DNA from: JAUVUV01 sp964548275
GTDB lineage: Bacteria > Gemmatimonadota > Glassbacteria > GWA2-58-10
Direction: 5' to 3'
Length of the DNA: 13,131 nt
NCBI GenBank assembly: GCA_964548275.1
Contig: CAZJQI010000080.1
Coordinates: forward strand, 1-13,131
This document shows positions 1 to 6,975 of this stretch, one piece after another (within the stretch, counting starts at the first letter, position 1; every line of letters starts with the position of its first letter). The translations under genes were made by a program, and so were the position numbers. The notes under the pieces were generated by a model. The model saw only the letters and a program-made list of their open reading frames with translations, was not told the origin of the DNA and ran no database searches.

Positions 1-528
1 GTGGCAGGGATCAAGCGGCAGCACAATGTATTCGAACAGTTCGGAATCGACCCGCAGGAGGCTTTCGGCTACCGGATCATCGAGCCGCTGATTCAGCTTC
101 GAAAGGACGGCGTTAGAAAGATTGGCAAGGCTCTCGGGCTTCCCTCCGAGCTATTCGAGCGCATCCCGTTCCCAGGCCCGGCGCTCTCGGCACGCGTAAT
201 AGGCGAGGTGACACAGGAACGAATCGAGACGGTGCGCAAGACAACCGTTGTTGTCGAGCGGTTGCTAAAGGGCACCGGTGCGTTCCAGTACATGGCAATC
301 CTTCACCAAGACCGGGTGACCGGCATGCGCCACGGCAAGCGCGATTTCGGTCAGCAGATCGAAGTCCGTTGCTGGGACAGCGTGGATGCGCGAACCGCAA
401 CACCGACACGGCTCTCGTTCGAAATTCTTGAAAAGCTCGCCGGTGAGATTATCCGCGAGGTTCCCGGCATTGTCAGCGTCACGTACAACATAGCGCCGAA
501 GCCCCCCTCAACACTCGAAGCGATCTGA
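1..528 (+). CDS. guaA: GMP synthase C-terminal part (partial, left edge)
   Basis: This is the carboxy-terminal segment of GMP synthase, which aminates XMP to GMP in purine synthesis. The PP-loop ATPase core lies upstream of the window. What is visible is the end of the ATPase domain (IKRQHNV, comparable to the family's IKSHHNV) and the dimerisation domain with EPLIQLRKDGVRKIGKALGLP, the PFPGPALSARVIGEV signature, and the closing motif VTYNIAPKPPSTLE (family: VVYDI..KPPATIEWE). The GTG at base 1 encodes an internal residue, not the start. The protein is divergent: the usual terminal W-E is replaced by A-I, and the middle (QDRVTGMRHGKRDFGQQIEVRCWDS) resembles the ATP-pyrophosphatase subunit of two-subunit enzymes as much as classical bacterial GuaA. 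Whether a glutaminase domain is fused upstream cannot be seen. TGA is followed at once by TAA. It appears to be the chromosomal anchor next to the accessory region. Confidence 0.9.
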   Translation: MAGIKRQHNVFEQFGIDPQEAFGYRIIEPLIQLRKDGVRKIGKALGLPSELFERIPFPGPALSARVIGEVTQERIETVRKTTVVVERLLKGTGAFQYMAILHQDRVTGMRHGKRDFGQQIEVRCWDSVDARTATPTRLSFEILEKLAGEIIREVPGIVSVTYNIAPKPPSTLEAI

Positions 529-756
529 TAACAGTTGAATATTCTACAGTTAGAAAAGACTCAAATGTTTTCATGTCCTGACCAGGCGTTGTGAAAAAGG
601 GGCACGTGGGAATAACCATGGGTGATCGGAATTCATTCTACAGGCAAAATCTCAGTTTACGAAATATTCGCAATCCCATCCAAACTATATCCCAACCGTT
701 CTTAGCAAATATGAAGTAATTCCGGGTATTTGATTTTATCACCGTTCAAAATAAAA
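529..756. other. Intergenic stretch with no recognisable gene
   Basis: Between the end of the GMP synthase gene and the tRNA-like fragment I see no convincing ORF, ribosome-binding site or strong hairpin. Base composition drops from GC-rich to AT-rich across this stretch, consistent with leaving the core gene and approaching an integration site. Confidence 0.5.
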
Positions 757-797
757 ACGCCGCAGCCCCTTGCAATACCAAGAGAGTGCGGCGCTTT
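757..797 (-). terminator. Strong intrinsic terminator after the tRNA-like fragment
   Basis: Read on the minus strand, CGCCGCA pairs with TGCGGCG. After one C-C mismatch the stem continues for about seven more pairs (including G-U pairs) around a six-base loop, then runs into TTTTTATTTT. The T-run is on the minus strand only, so it ends a leftward transcript. It begins a few bases beyond the 3' end of the tRNA-like fragment, as expected for the native terminator of a tRNA gene. Confidence 0.8.
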
Positions 798-801
798 GTG
801 T

Positions 802-840
802 TGGAGCCACCATGCGGACTCGAACCGCAGACTTCCGCAG
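802..840 (-). other. 3' half of a tRNA gene (probable att-site remnant)
   Basis: On the minus strand this reads as a perfect 5-bp T-stem and 7-base loop (TGCGG-TTCGAGT-CCGCA), then a seven-base 3' acceptor strand TGGTGGC, discriminator T and encoded CCA. Variable-loop bases and a likely 3' anticodon-stem strand (TGCGG) precede it. Upstream of that, where the anticodon loop, D-arm and 5' acceptor strand (expected GCCACCA) should be, the sequence does not fold. The GGTGGCTCCA ending is typical of some bacterial tRNA-Thr genes, but tRNA-Gly also ends in TCCA. A 3' fragment starting at the anticodon region is what tyrosine-recombinase integration into a tRNA leaves at one element end. It is not a functional tRNA. 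Confidence 0.65.
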
Positions 841-925
841 ACGATATACAGTGGAGTATGCTTTAAAGCAGGTAGCTGATGCGCAAAAAGGGGGCCAAGA
901 TAATCTGTCTTCAAGGTTTAATTTC

Positions 926-961
926 GTTGTGCAGCTTATTATGTATGACATTGTTGTGCAG
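926..961. repeat. Pair of 9-bp direct repeats near the half-tRNA
   Basis: GTTGTGCAG occurs at 926-934 and again at 953-961, the starts 27 bp apart, in an otherwise geneless stretch about 90-120 bp inside the presumed attachment site. Integrase arm-type or excisionase sites often sit at this kind of distance as direct repeats. With only two copies, chance cannot be excluded. Confidence 0.25.
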
Positions 962-998
962 ATTTGATACCAGTGTGGCTTGCCGTGAGGCTGTTAAT

Positions 999-1403
999 TC
1001 AGAATTTGAAATCTTTTTTCAGCTTATAGCTAAATATAACTGTATATAACTTGATTTTGCCTTTCAGGACAAAACCATCTTCCACGGGGAAAAGAAGAAC
1101 CGCTGAGCTCATACTTTGTCTTTCGACTTTGCCTTGGATACTTATACGTTTGGACTTTTTCAAGATGGTTTGAGACTCATCTATCTCGCTGGGCAGGTCG
1201 TAGCCCTTATTGTCTTTAAAATCCAGCCTGAAGGCAACATAATCTTCTTTATAAGATTCACCAAGGTAGGTAATCACATAGCTGAAAGTGATAAAATTCT
1301 CGCTGATTACTAAACCGAAATTTCCCTTTTTTTCGATGCCTTTAGCAGCCAGAGTGGAGGTGCAAAATACGAGTATAATCGTGATAACTACAAAAAATCT
1401 CAT
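999..1403 (-). CDS. Small secreted protein of unknown function
   Basis: The product is 134 residues. I chose the ATG at 1401-1403 because AGGAG lies about ten bases upstream and because a classical signal peptide follows at once: a short basic start (MRFF), a hydrophobic core (VVITIILVFCTSTL) and a likely signal peptidase I site after LAA at about residue 20. The longer in-frame start at 1472 would bury the signal peptide. The mature part of about 114 residues is lysine-rich, alternates polar and hydrophobic residues in a beta-like pattern, contains no cysteine and ends KLKKDFKF. I do not recognise the family. It would act outside the cytoplasm. It stands alone and is AT-rich compared with GMP synthase and the large operon, so it is likely accessory DNA. 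No downstream terminator is obvious until the hairpin near 797. Confidence 0.65.
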   Translation of the reverse strand: MRFFVVITIILVFCTSTLAAKGIEKKGNFGLVISENFITFSYVITYLGESYKEDYVAFRLDFKDNKGYDLPSEIDESQTILKKSKRISIQGKVERQSMSSAVLLFPVEDGFVLKGKIKLYTVIFSYKLKKDFKF

Positions 1404-1443
1404 TAAAAATCTTCTCCTAACTCTGTACAATTTCTCAAAAGGT

Positions 1444-1472
1444 ATAATATTATTATCGTTCACTCTGTGCAA
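1444..1472 (-). promoter_or_regulatory. Possible sigma-70-type promoter for the small secreted protein
   Basis: On the minus strand, TTGCAC (three matches to TTGACA) and TATTAT (five matches to TATAAT) are separated by 17 bases, about 40 bp upstream of the ATG at 1403. The surrounding DNA is AT-rich, so a match of this quality can arise by chance. Confidence 0.3.
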
Positions 1473-1591
1473 TTACTTATCTATTATACTCTGCTGCCAC
1501 TTAAAGCTAATTAAGGCTCACCCAAGGATGGTTCAACTGCCATTATTACAGTATTTACTGTTCCATAATTTTTACGTGGACATGACTTATT

Positions 1592-1810
1592 AATCGAGTT
1601 ACAGCATTGCTTAAACGGTGGTTGCAGGGTACTCATCAAGGAGCAGTGCATCCATCTCACCTCGACTATTACTTGGATGAATATACGTTTCGCTTCAACC
1701 GAAAAACATCCAGATCACGCGGCAAGCTATTCTACCGTTTGATTCAACAAGCAGTTAACATCGCTCCCGTAACAGGTCAGGAAATACAGGGTGGAAAACC
1801 ATTTCCTTGA
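1592..1810 (+). pseudogene. IS1595-family transposase, C-terminal remnant
   Basis: In-frame translation from about 1592 gives NRVTALLKRWLQGTHQGAV, then LDYYLDEYTFRFNRKTSRSRGKLFYRL. This is the C-terminal end of the ISXO2-like transposase domain, where the family reads HRV..LLKRWLLGTHQGAV followed by LDYYLDEFTFRFNRR. About 70 residues of some 300 remain; the zinc ribbon and both catalytic aspartates are gone, and an in-frame TGA at 1583 closes the frame upstream. The family's third catalytic position, Asn in HRVxSNLK, is altered here. It is a dead fragment on the opposite strand to the intact IS1595-family copy at 10648-11690. It belongs to a different lineage: HQGAVHPSHLDYYL here, HHGVSAKHLQKYL there. 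Confidence 0.8.
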
Positions 1811-1825
1811 CCACAATATATAGTG

Positions 1826-1851
1826 GGTACGGGATTCAAGTAGAGAGCCCA
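1826..1851. repeat. Possible outer end of the IS1595 remnant
   Basis: Sixteen bases past the remnant's stop codon, a stretch ending TCAAGTAGAGAGCCC has the look and position of a terminal inverted repeat, since IS1595-type elements end shortly after the transposase stop. The matching left end is absent from the window, so the boundary is inferred from position only. Confidence 0.3.
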
Positions 1852-1880
1852 ATAATATAAATAGCAGAATCATTAAAAAT

Positions 1881-2069
1881 ATGGTATCATTTCCCGAGTT
1901 CAAAATAATCAACGAATTTACCAGCTCTGACGGTTATCCTGTGATTCAAGTCACTTTCACAAAGCCAATAAAAATCACCCCTCCGGACACGATTGTTTAT
2001 AAAGGGAAGAAATGGTACTTGGATTTAAACCGGTATCCTCCCATGGAGAAAACTAAAAGGAAAGGCTGA
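1881..2069 (+). CDS. Small ORF, hypothetical or 3' remnant
   Basis: This 62-residue ORF (MVSFPEFKIINEFTSSDGYP at the start, a lysine-rich end) has no recognisable domain. It lacks a good ribosome-binding site before the ATG, and the frame stays open upstream to the presumed IS1595 end. It may therefore be the 3' part of a larger gene cut by that insertion. Against it being random, it ends five bases before a strong terminator hairpin in the same direction, which suggests a real transcript end. No function can be assigned. Confidence 0.35.
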   Translation: MVSFPEFKIINEFTSSDGYPVIQVTFTKPIKITPPDTIVYKGKKWYLDLNRYPPMEKTKRKG

Positions 2070-2073
2070 AAAT

Positions 2074-2114
2074 AAAAGGCCGCGGGCCGCCTTCCTGGCG
2101 GCTCCGGCCTTTTT
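2074..2114. terminator. Bidirectional intrinsic terminator
   Basis: AAAAGGCCG pairs with CGGCCTTTT, enclosing a second stem GCCGCC/GGCGGC around a short loop. A T-run follows on the plus strand (CCTTTTTC) and on the minus strand (CCTTTTATTTT). It lies 5 bp after the small ORF ending at 2069 and 30 bp after the stop of the PorV-like gene, so it can end convergent transcripts from both sides. It marks the end of the three-gene operon. Confidence 0.88.
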
Positions 2115-2143
2115 CATACATTCAGATGCTTGAAATCAGAAGC

Positions 2144-3292
2144 TTACATCGTCTTCCACATCAGGGTGAAGACATGGTTTCTGGTCAAGCGTCCGAGATC
2201 TCTGTAGGCATAGTCTATGGCGATTCCCATGCTTCTGTAAAGGTTATATTCTAATCCACCGCCATAGCTCATGCCGCGCATCTGATCGCTGCCTTCCAGA
2301 TCAATTTCGTCTCTCTCGATATTCCAGCCCCAGCGAAGAGCGCCGGTGAGAGATTCCGTAAAAAACCTGGCAAGCTCAGTGCCCACGGCAAATGAGGAGG
2401 GCATATAGTTGTTCTCCGCAAACTGCCCGGCAATTGTCCAACGAATGTCATGGGCGTCGTAAACATCCATGCTTATGCCAGCCATGAAACTTGTCGGCAG
2501 GTAAAACTTGCTCGTGGACAAGTATGCGTTGCGGTTGTCGCGGTCGAACATGCGGTTCACAGCGCCGTCCTGGAGCCTGTCGCTGTAGAGTTCCTCGGGC
2601 CTTACCTGAACAAACAGGTTATCGCCGCGGAACTGCATGTTCGTACCGAGGTTGGTGATTACGAAGGAGAGCCTCATAGGCTTGTCAAACAATTCCGTGT
2701 GATAATTGGTTCCCATGTCGAAAGCCATCGCGCTGGAGTTGAGTTGGTAGATCGACTCGCGAACAGCTTTCACGTTCACCCCGGCGGAGAAGCGGTCGGA
2801 GAAGTTGAAAGCCAGGGTGCCTCCGAACTGCAGGCTGAAGCCGTCGTAGAAAGCACCCGTGCCTTCCGGATTCTCTATGGTCGTGATCTCCTCTTCCCCG
2901 ATATTCATGATGCCGAAAAATCCGCCCAGGATCAACCTGCCGTCAAGCAGAGGCATTGCCCCGGCTGCATAATCCAGGGAAAAATCCAGGGGCATATCGA
3001 GGTGGCTGAAAAACACCTGCGGCCCTTCCAAGAAACCAAGTCCCGCCGGGTTCCAGTAAATGGCCGAAATGTCGTCAGCCTGGGCGATAAAAGCATTACC
3101 CATGGCAATGCCCCGTGCGCCCACGGGAATGGTCAGGAACTCAGCCGCCCGGTTGCCGACATTCGAGAAATCCTCAACCCTTCCTCGCAGGGGATTGGCT
3201 ATATCCCCGATCGTGCCGGCCGAGAGCAGCACCGGGAAAAGCAAGGCTGCAATCAGGGCGAAGACTGAAATTCTATTTTTAGTTAACCACAT
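2144..3292 (-). CDS. PorV/PorQ-family outer-membrane protein
   Basis: The product is 382 residues. A signal peptide is visible (MWLTKNRISV, hydrophobic core, likely cleavage after LLSAG at about residue 25). Residues 44-88 carry the family hallmark: NVGNRAAEFLTIPVGARGIA, then MGNAFIAQADDISAIYWNPAGLGFL, matching the AAxFLxIxVGARxxxMGxAFxAxADDxxAxYWNPAGL pattern of PorV/PorQ (UPF0164-like) proteins. The rest is alternating beta-strand sequence, as in an outer-membrane barrel of the FadL/OmpP1 type, ending near a Trp-containing strand. In Bacteroidota, PorV is the shuttle and anchoring partner of type IX secretion; elsewhere in the FCB group such proteins are multicopy and poorly understood. The ATG has GGAGG seven bases upstream. 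It is the last gene of the operon, 56 bp after the surface-protein gene whose C-terminal domain it might recognise (inference). Confidence 0.88.
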   Translation of the reverse strand: MWLTKNRISVFALIAALLFPVLLSAGTIGDIANPLRGRVEDFSNVGNRAAEFLTIPVGARGIAMGNAFIAQADDISAIYWNPAGLGFLEGPQVFFSHLDMPLDFSLDYAAGAMPLLDGRLILGGFFGIMNIGEEEITTIENPEGTGAFYDGFSLQFGGTLAFNFSDRFSAGVNVKAVRESIYQLNSSAMAFDMGTNYHTELFDKPMRLSFVITNLGTNMQFRGDNLFVQVRPEELYSDRLQDGAVNRMFDRDNRNAYLSTSKFYLPTSFMAGISMDVYDAHDIRWTIAGQFAENNYMPSSFAVGTELARFFTESLTGALRWGWNIERDEIDLEGSDQMRGMSYGGGLEYNLYRSMGIAIDYAYRDLGRLTRNHVFTLMWKTM

Positions 3293-3348
3293 AGTGAAAC
3301 CTCCATTGTGCCGGATAAACCATTTATATCAAGTCATAAAGATTCGAA

Positions 3349-6300
3349 TTAATGTATGACAGCGAACTTGCCCATTTGCTCGGCACCTGTTTCGCGATCC
3401 TCCACATGATAGATATAATATCCACTGGCGATTTTCAGGTTGAAACGCGAGCGAATATCCCATGTCTCGGTTCCGGTACCGTTGGTGTGTTCGATAATAT
3501 CCACCAGGTGTCCGGCAACCGTGTAAATACGGACTGTGCAAATACCGGGCAAATTATTGAATCTCAATTCGATGTCGTTAGTAGTCAAATCCAGCGGATT
3601 GGAGGCAATATACGGATTCGGTACCACCTTGATCCGCGAAAGGTCCCTGGCCTCAAGGTCTATCACCTCGGGCTGGAGGGATATATGCCATTTGTTGCCA
3701 GCTACAGGACGGCGGTGGTTATAGTCCACAGGTCCCGGAAAATCGGTTCCGCCGCGCTCAGGGTTCTGTGCCGCGCTGGGGTGCTGGCGCATGCGCACTT
3801 TCCAGACATCGCCGGCGCTAGGCGGGGTGGTGATGCCGTTGATCTGGTACATAATTCCGCATACGTAAAGGTCCAGATCCTGGGTGCCTGTGAGATCGGC
3901 CACATGGTCGCCTATCTCGTCGATCACCTCGCTGGTCTCCTCATCGGTGATCTCGTGGCCGAGGGCATCATAGTCCGAGGGCTTGAGCGCCTGGCTGAGC
4001 TTGTCCACCAGGTAAAGGTTGCGGCGGATGCCGTCATCCGTGGCATACGGCCGCTTACTGCCGTCCGCCAGGGTTACCTCGGTGGCGATAAGCTCCGCAC
4101 CCGGTGTTACAGATTCCCAGAAAATATCGAACATGTGTTCCGCGGTCTGGTGATCGAGCTGAAAATCGAGCGGAGTCTTGTCGCTCGGCACGAATCCCCA
4201 GCCATCGTTTGGAAGCTGGTTAAAACGCACCGGGACCTTGTTGGACAGGTCATAGACCTCCAGTGTCAGGCCTCCGGCATCCACCCATTTCAGTTCGATA
4301 TCCGCGCAGCGGTGCCCTGCCACAATATTACCCATGGTGAAGCTGTGAGCCACCAAAGGCATGGCCGCAACTTCGTCCATACCGGGCAGGTACGCGTAAT
4401 CCGAGAAACCGTAAGCCCACCAGAAATAATCTGTCAGGTCGGTACGCTGATGTCCCTGCACCACATTGTCGTAAGCAATGCCGCCGCTGATCTGAATCGG
4501 TTCCACTACGAAACCGTCCCAGTTATCAGCAAATACGCTCATATCGACACTGGCGATCACATCACCTGCGGAGGACTTGAGCGGAATCGAGCCTTCCATC
4601 TCGATATCCCCTCCCCAGGGATCGTAACCAGCCGCCTTGCTGTTCACGACCAGTTCGCCCTTAATATTTCCACTACCATCCTCCACGTGCAGATGAACCT
4701 GGAAAAGGGCATCGTGATAGATATACACGCCATAATCGAAGTCATCAGGGACATTGATTACCGAATCGACCACCACTGAAAGCTCTGTGGGCAGTACTGA
4801 TGCGTCCCCGTTGGCGATGGTTACATTAGTGATTAGCAGGCCGTTGTCAGCAGCCGGCTGCGGAGTGGTTTCCACGATAAGCCCGTCGGCATCCAGAGTC
4901 ATTGCCGGCGGATCGCCCACCTCGGAACCGTCGGGGTAAAGCTGGACTACATCGCCCACGCTCGGTGGGGAATAGCCATTAGCCGAGGTCCGGGGGATTA
5001 CCTCGCTGGTGTTGTTGCCATCCGCGTCCAATGCAATAAGCTGTAGACCGGACTCGAGAGATTCCTGGCCGGTGTTGGAGGGCTGGTAGTCCAAAGCGGT
5101 GACTGTATAGTAATAGCGGACACCGTTGATTAACCCCTCGCGGGTTCCCAGTGCCTGACCGCGATCCACGAAAATGTATCTCAGACCAGTGTCCGTCACG
5201 TTGTCATCCCCGGCAAAACCCACGTCAAAGGGATCGAAATCCACGTCACTGAAACCGGGTACAACGCCCTCCTGAACAGTGTAGGTGGCTGATGAAGAGG
5301 TTATGCCGTCAGCCAGGTCGTACTGGGCCACCAGCCTGGCGTCCTCGCGATTGGTGCTCAACGAGCGGTAAACCCGGTAACCCTGGAAATCGTACTCCAG
5401 GTAGTCCGGGTTGTAGGTGGAGGCCGGGGTTCCGTCCGGGTTGGTCGGAATCTGGCTCACCGGATAGAATGGATCGGGTGTAAGCTCTGGCAGATCGTCC
5501 CAGGTAATAATCACCATACCGTCCCGCTCGATAAGAGTCATGTTCGGGGAAACCGGCGGAGCGGGCAGGTTGAAATCCGTGTCGAAAGTGGTCTGCACTG
5601 TCTGGGCCAGACCGATCAGAGGCAGAAGCTCGCCCTCGAGAGTTATGTCGTGCGGGTCAGGAGGGCTTCTCAGCGGCTCGGCAAGCAGGTAACCCACCTC
5701 CACTTTCTGGATCGAACCGTCAGCCGGAAGGTCGAACGGCCCGGTTAGCAGCCTGGCGCGGAGGTCATCCTCGAAATCGGACACGATCAGGTCAGCCTCC
5801 GGGTCCCACTGGGGTTCGGTAACCTCTCCGGGAGCATTGGTCATGATCCGGTAGGCTTCCTTGTCAGTGTCCGGGTCCTCGCGGCCGCCGCCGCGGTTGG
5901 TAGTGATGGTAAAGCCGGACAATCCGATACGGTTCGGCTCGCCTTCCTCATCGACCTGGCCGTCACCGTTATTGTCCACACCATCCGGCGGGCACCCTAC
6001 CTGAGTGGGACTGTCAAGGAACTTGATACCCAAAAAGCCCGCCGGGTTGGTGAAATTTGCCTCGGAAAAATCACTGTCCCAGTAAATGGCCAGGTTATGC
6101 AGGGGACTCACCGCGGCGCGGTCGTCATCTGCATCACCGATATCGAAGTCCGTGTTGATAACTGCGAGTGTGTTTTTGATCTCGTAAGGTCCGACAACAT
6201 CAGAGACTCCGTCGCCGTTGATGTCCTCGTCGATAAAATTGGTGACGTTCTTGAACTTCCATTCCACATATATAATGTCTTGCTGGGAGCTCACAGAGAA

Positions 6301-6909
6301 CAGCTTCACTCTCTGGCAGGTCTCTATACCGAGCCTTTTCGATCCCGCGGATACGGCCACCGGCGCGCCGATATCGGTGTAAATACAGACGATATCCTCC
6401 TGGCCGTAAACTTTCGGCTCGCCGTATTCGTCGCGGAACTCATCCGGCCAAGCGGCCAGGTCCGCGTTGCTTTTGCTCGTGTACAGCCGGTTTTCCGGAT
6501 CGTCCATTCCTGAGGAGGCTTTGCCTTCGCGCCACTCCTCGTCATAAACCGCTTCGATTTCTACCGTGTCCTCGAGCACTCCGTCGCCGTCCGAATCGAA
6601 AAGCCCGGCCACGTGGAGTCCCGAGGCGAAAACATACTGATCAGTGCGGCTGCGCCAGTAACCACCGCCTGTGGTGGAACTCCCCCCCGGGTCCCTGCCC
6701 AGGAAGCCCCTGTTATCCACACCGAAAAGGACATTGTTAGTGGTGGTGAACATGCGGCTGATAACCGCCAGGTCCGGGTTGCCGGCCATTTTTTTCCTCT
6801 TGCCGAAATCATCCGGCTTTCTTGCTGTTAAAGCGCCCGGCACCGCGATCAACACGGCCAGAGACAGAATGACAATCCTGCTGAAAAACTTGCTCAAGTT
6901 ATTTCGCAT
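3349..6909 (-). CDS. Large secreted surface protein, FN3-like and FlgD/T9SS-like C-terminal domain
   Basis: The product is 1186 residues. I start it at the ATG at 6907-6909, which has GGAGGAG six bases upstream; the TTG at 6924 would place that site inside the coding sequence. The signal peptide is MRNNLSKFFSRI followed by a hydrophobic core to about residue 28. An N-terminal region (about 45-350), with NNVLFGVDNRGFLG and a YVFASGLHVAGLFD segment, resembles a family of large exported FCB proteins. Three Asp-rich, calcium-binding-like loops occur: DSDGDGVLED (about 105-114), DEDINGDGVSD (about 227-237) and DGVDNNGDGQVDEEGE (about 309-324). Residues about 450-640 look fibronectin-III-like (GMVIITWDDLP, FQGYRVYRS, VRYYYTVTALD). 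The last 90 residues (PNPY, then VRIYTVAGHLVDII, then GYYIYHVE and KFAVIH) are a FlgD-Ig/type-IX-sorting-like domain. It probably works at the cell surface with the flanking receptor and PorV-like protein; no enzymatic motif is seen. Confidence 0.85.
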   Translation of the reverse strand: MRNNLSKFFSRIVILSLAVLIAVPGALTARKPDDFGKRKKMAGNPDLAVISRMFTTTNNVLFGVDNRGFLGRDPGGSSTTGGGYWRSRTDQYVFASGLHVAGLFDSDGDGVLEDTVEIEAVYDEEWREGKASSGMDDPENRLYTSKSNADLAAWPDEFRDEYGEPKVYGQEDIVCIYTDIGAPVAVSAGSKRLGIETCQRVKLFSVSSQQDIIYVEWKFKNVTNFIDEDINGDGVSDVVGPYEIKNTLAVINTDFDIGDADDDRAAVSPLHNLAIYWDSDFSEANFTNPAGFLGIKFLDSPTQVGCPPDGVDNNGDGQVDEEGEPNRIGLSGFTITTNRGGGREDPDTDKEAYRIMTNAPGEVTEPQWDPEADLIVSDFEDDLRARLLTGPFDLPADGSIQKVEVGYLLAEPLRSPPDPHDITLEGELLPLIGLAQTVQTTFDTDFNLPAPPVSPNMTLIERDGMVIITWDDLPELTPDPFYPVSQIPTNPDGTPASTYNPDYLEYDFQGYRVYRSLSTNREDARLVAQYDLADGITSSSATYTVQEGVVPGFSDVDFDPFDVGFAGDDNVTDTGLRYIFVDRGQALGTREGLINGVRYYYTVTALDYQPSNTGQESLESGLQLIALDADGNNTSEVIPRTSANGYSPPSVGDVVQLYPDGSEVGDPPAMTLDADGLIVETTPQPAADNGLLITNVTIANGDASVLPTELSVVVDSVINVPDDFDYGVYIYHDALFQVHLHVEDGSGNIKGELVVNSKAAGYDPWGGDIEMEGSIPLKSSAGDVIASVDMSVFADNWDGFVVEPIQISGGIAYDNVVQGHQRTDLTDYFWWAYGFSDYAYLPGMDEVAAMPLVAHSFTMGNIVAGHRCADIELKWVDAGGLTLEVYDLSNKVPVRFNQLPNDGWGFVPSDKTPLDFQLDHQTAEHMFDIFWESVTPGAELIATEVTLADGSKRPYATDDGIRRNLYLVDKLSQALKPSDYDALGHEITDEETSEVIDEIGDHVADLTGTQDLDLYVCGIMYQINGITTPPSAGDVWKVRMRQHPSAAQNPERGGTDFPGPVDYNHRRPVAGNKWHISLQPEVIDLEARDLSRIKVVPNPYIASNPLDLTTNDIELRFNNLPGICTVRIYTVAGHLVDIIEHTNGTGTETWDIRSRFNLKIASGYYIYHVEDRETGAEQMGKFAVIH

Positions 6910-6975
6910 TGAATTCTCCTCCAATTAAACCTTTCAATGAGTGGAAAAGAGTATCTTTACCAACTCAATCAGCAG

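Noticed and set aside
550..557. A third copy of TTAGAAAA near the GMP synthase gene
   Set aside because: It matches the IS1595 target duplication, but no inverted repeat or transposase sequence adjoins it; an AT-rich 8-mer is expected by chance.
802..880. Complete tRNA gene on the minus strand
   Set aside because: The upstream bases give no D-arm with GG, no seven-base anticodon loop and only a mismatched 5' acceptor strand, so only the 3' half is supported.
770..967. 65-codon plus-strand ORF with a GATMRTRTADFRR segment
   Set aside because: This is the reverse complement of the half-tRNA read as protein, a known annotation artefact around tRNA genes.
2450..4779. Long plus-strand ORFs antisense to the PorV-like and surface-protein genes (272 and 475 codons)
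   Set aside because: They lie wholly opposite well-supported genes in a GC-rich region, have no recognisable domains or ribosome-binding sites, and have composition typical of antisense shadows.
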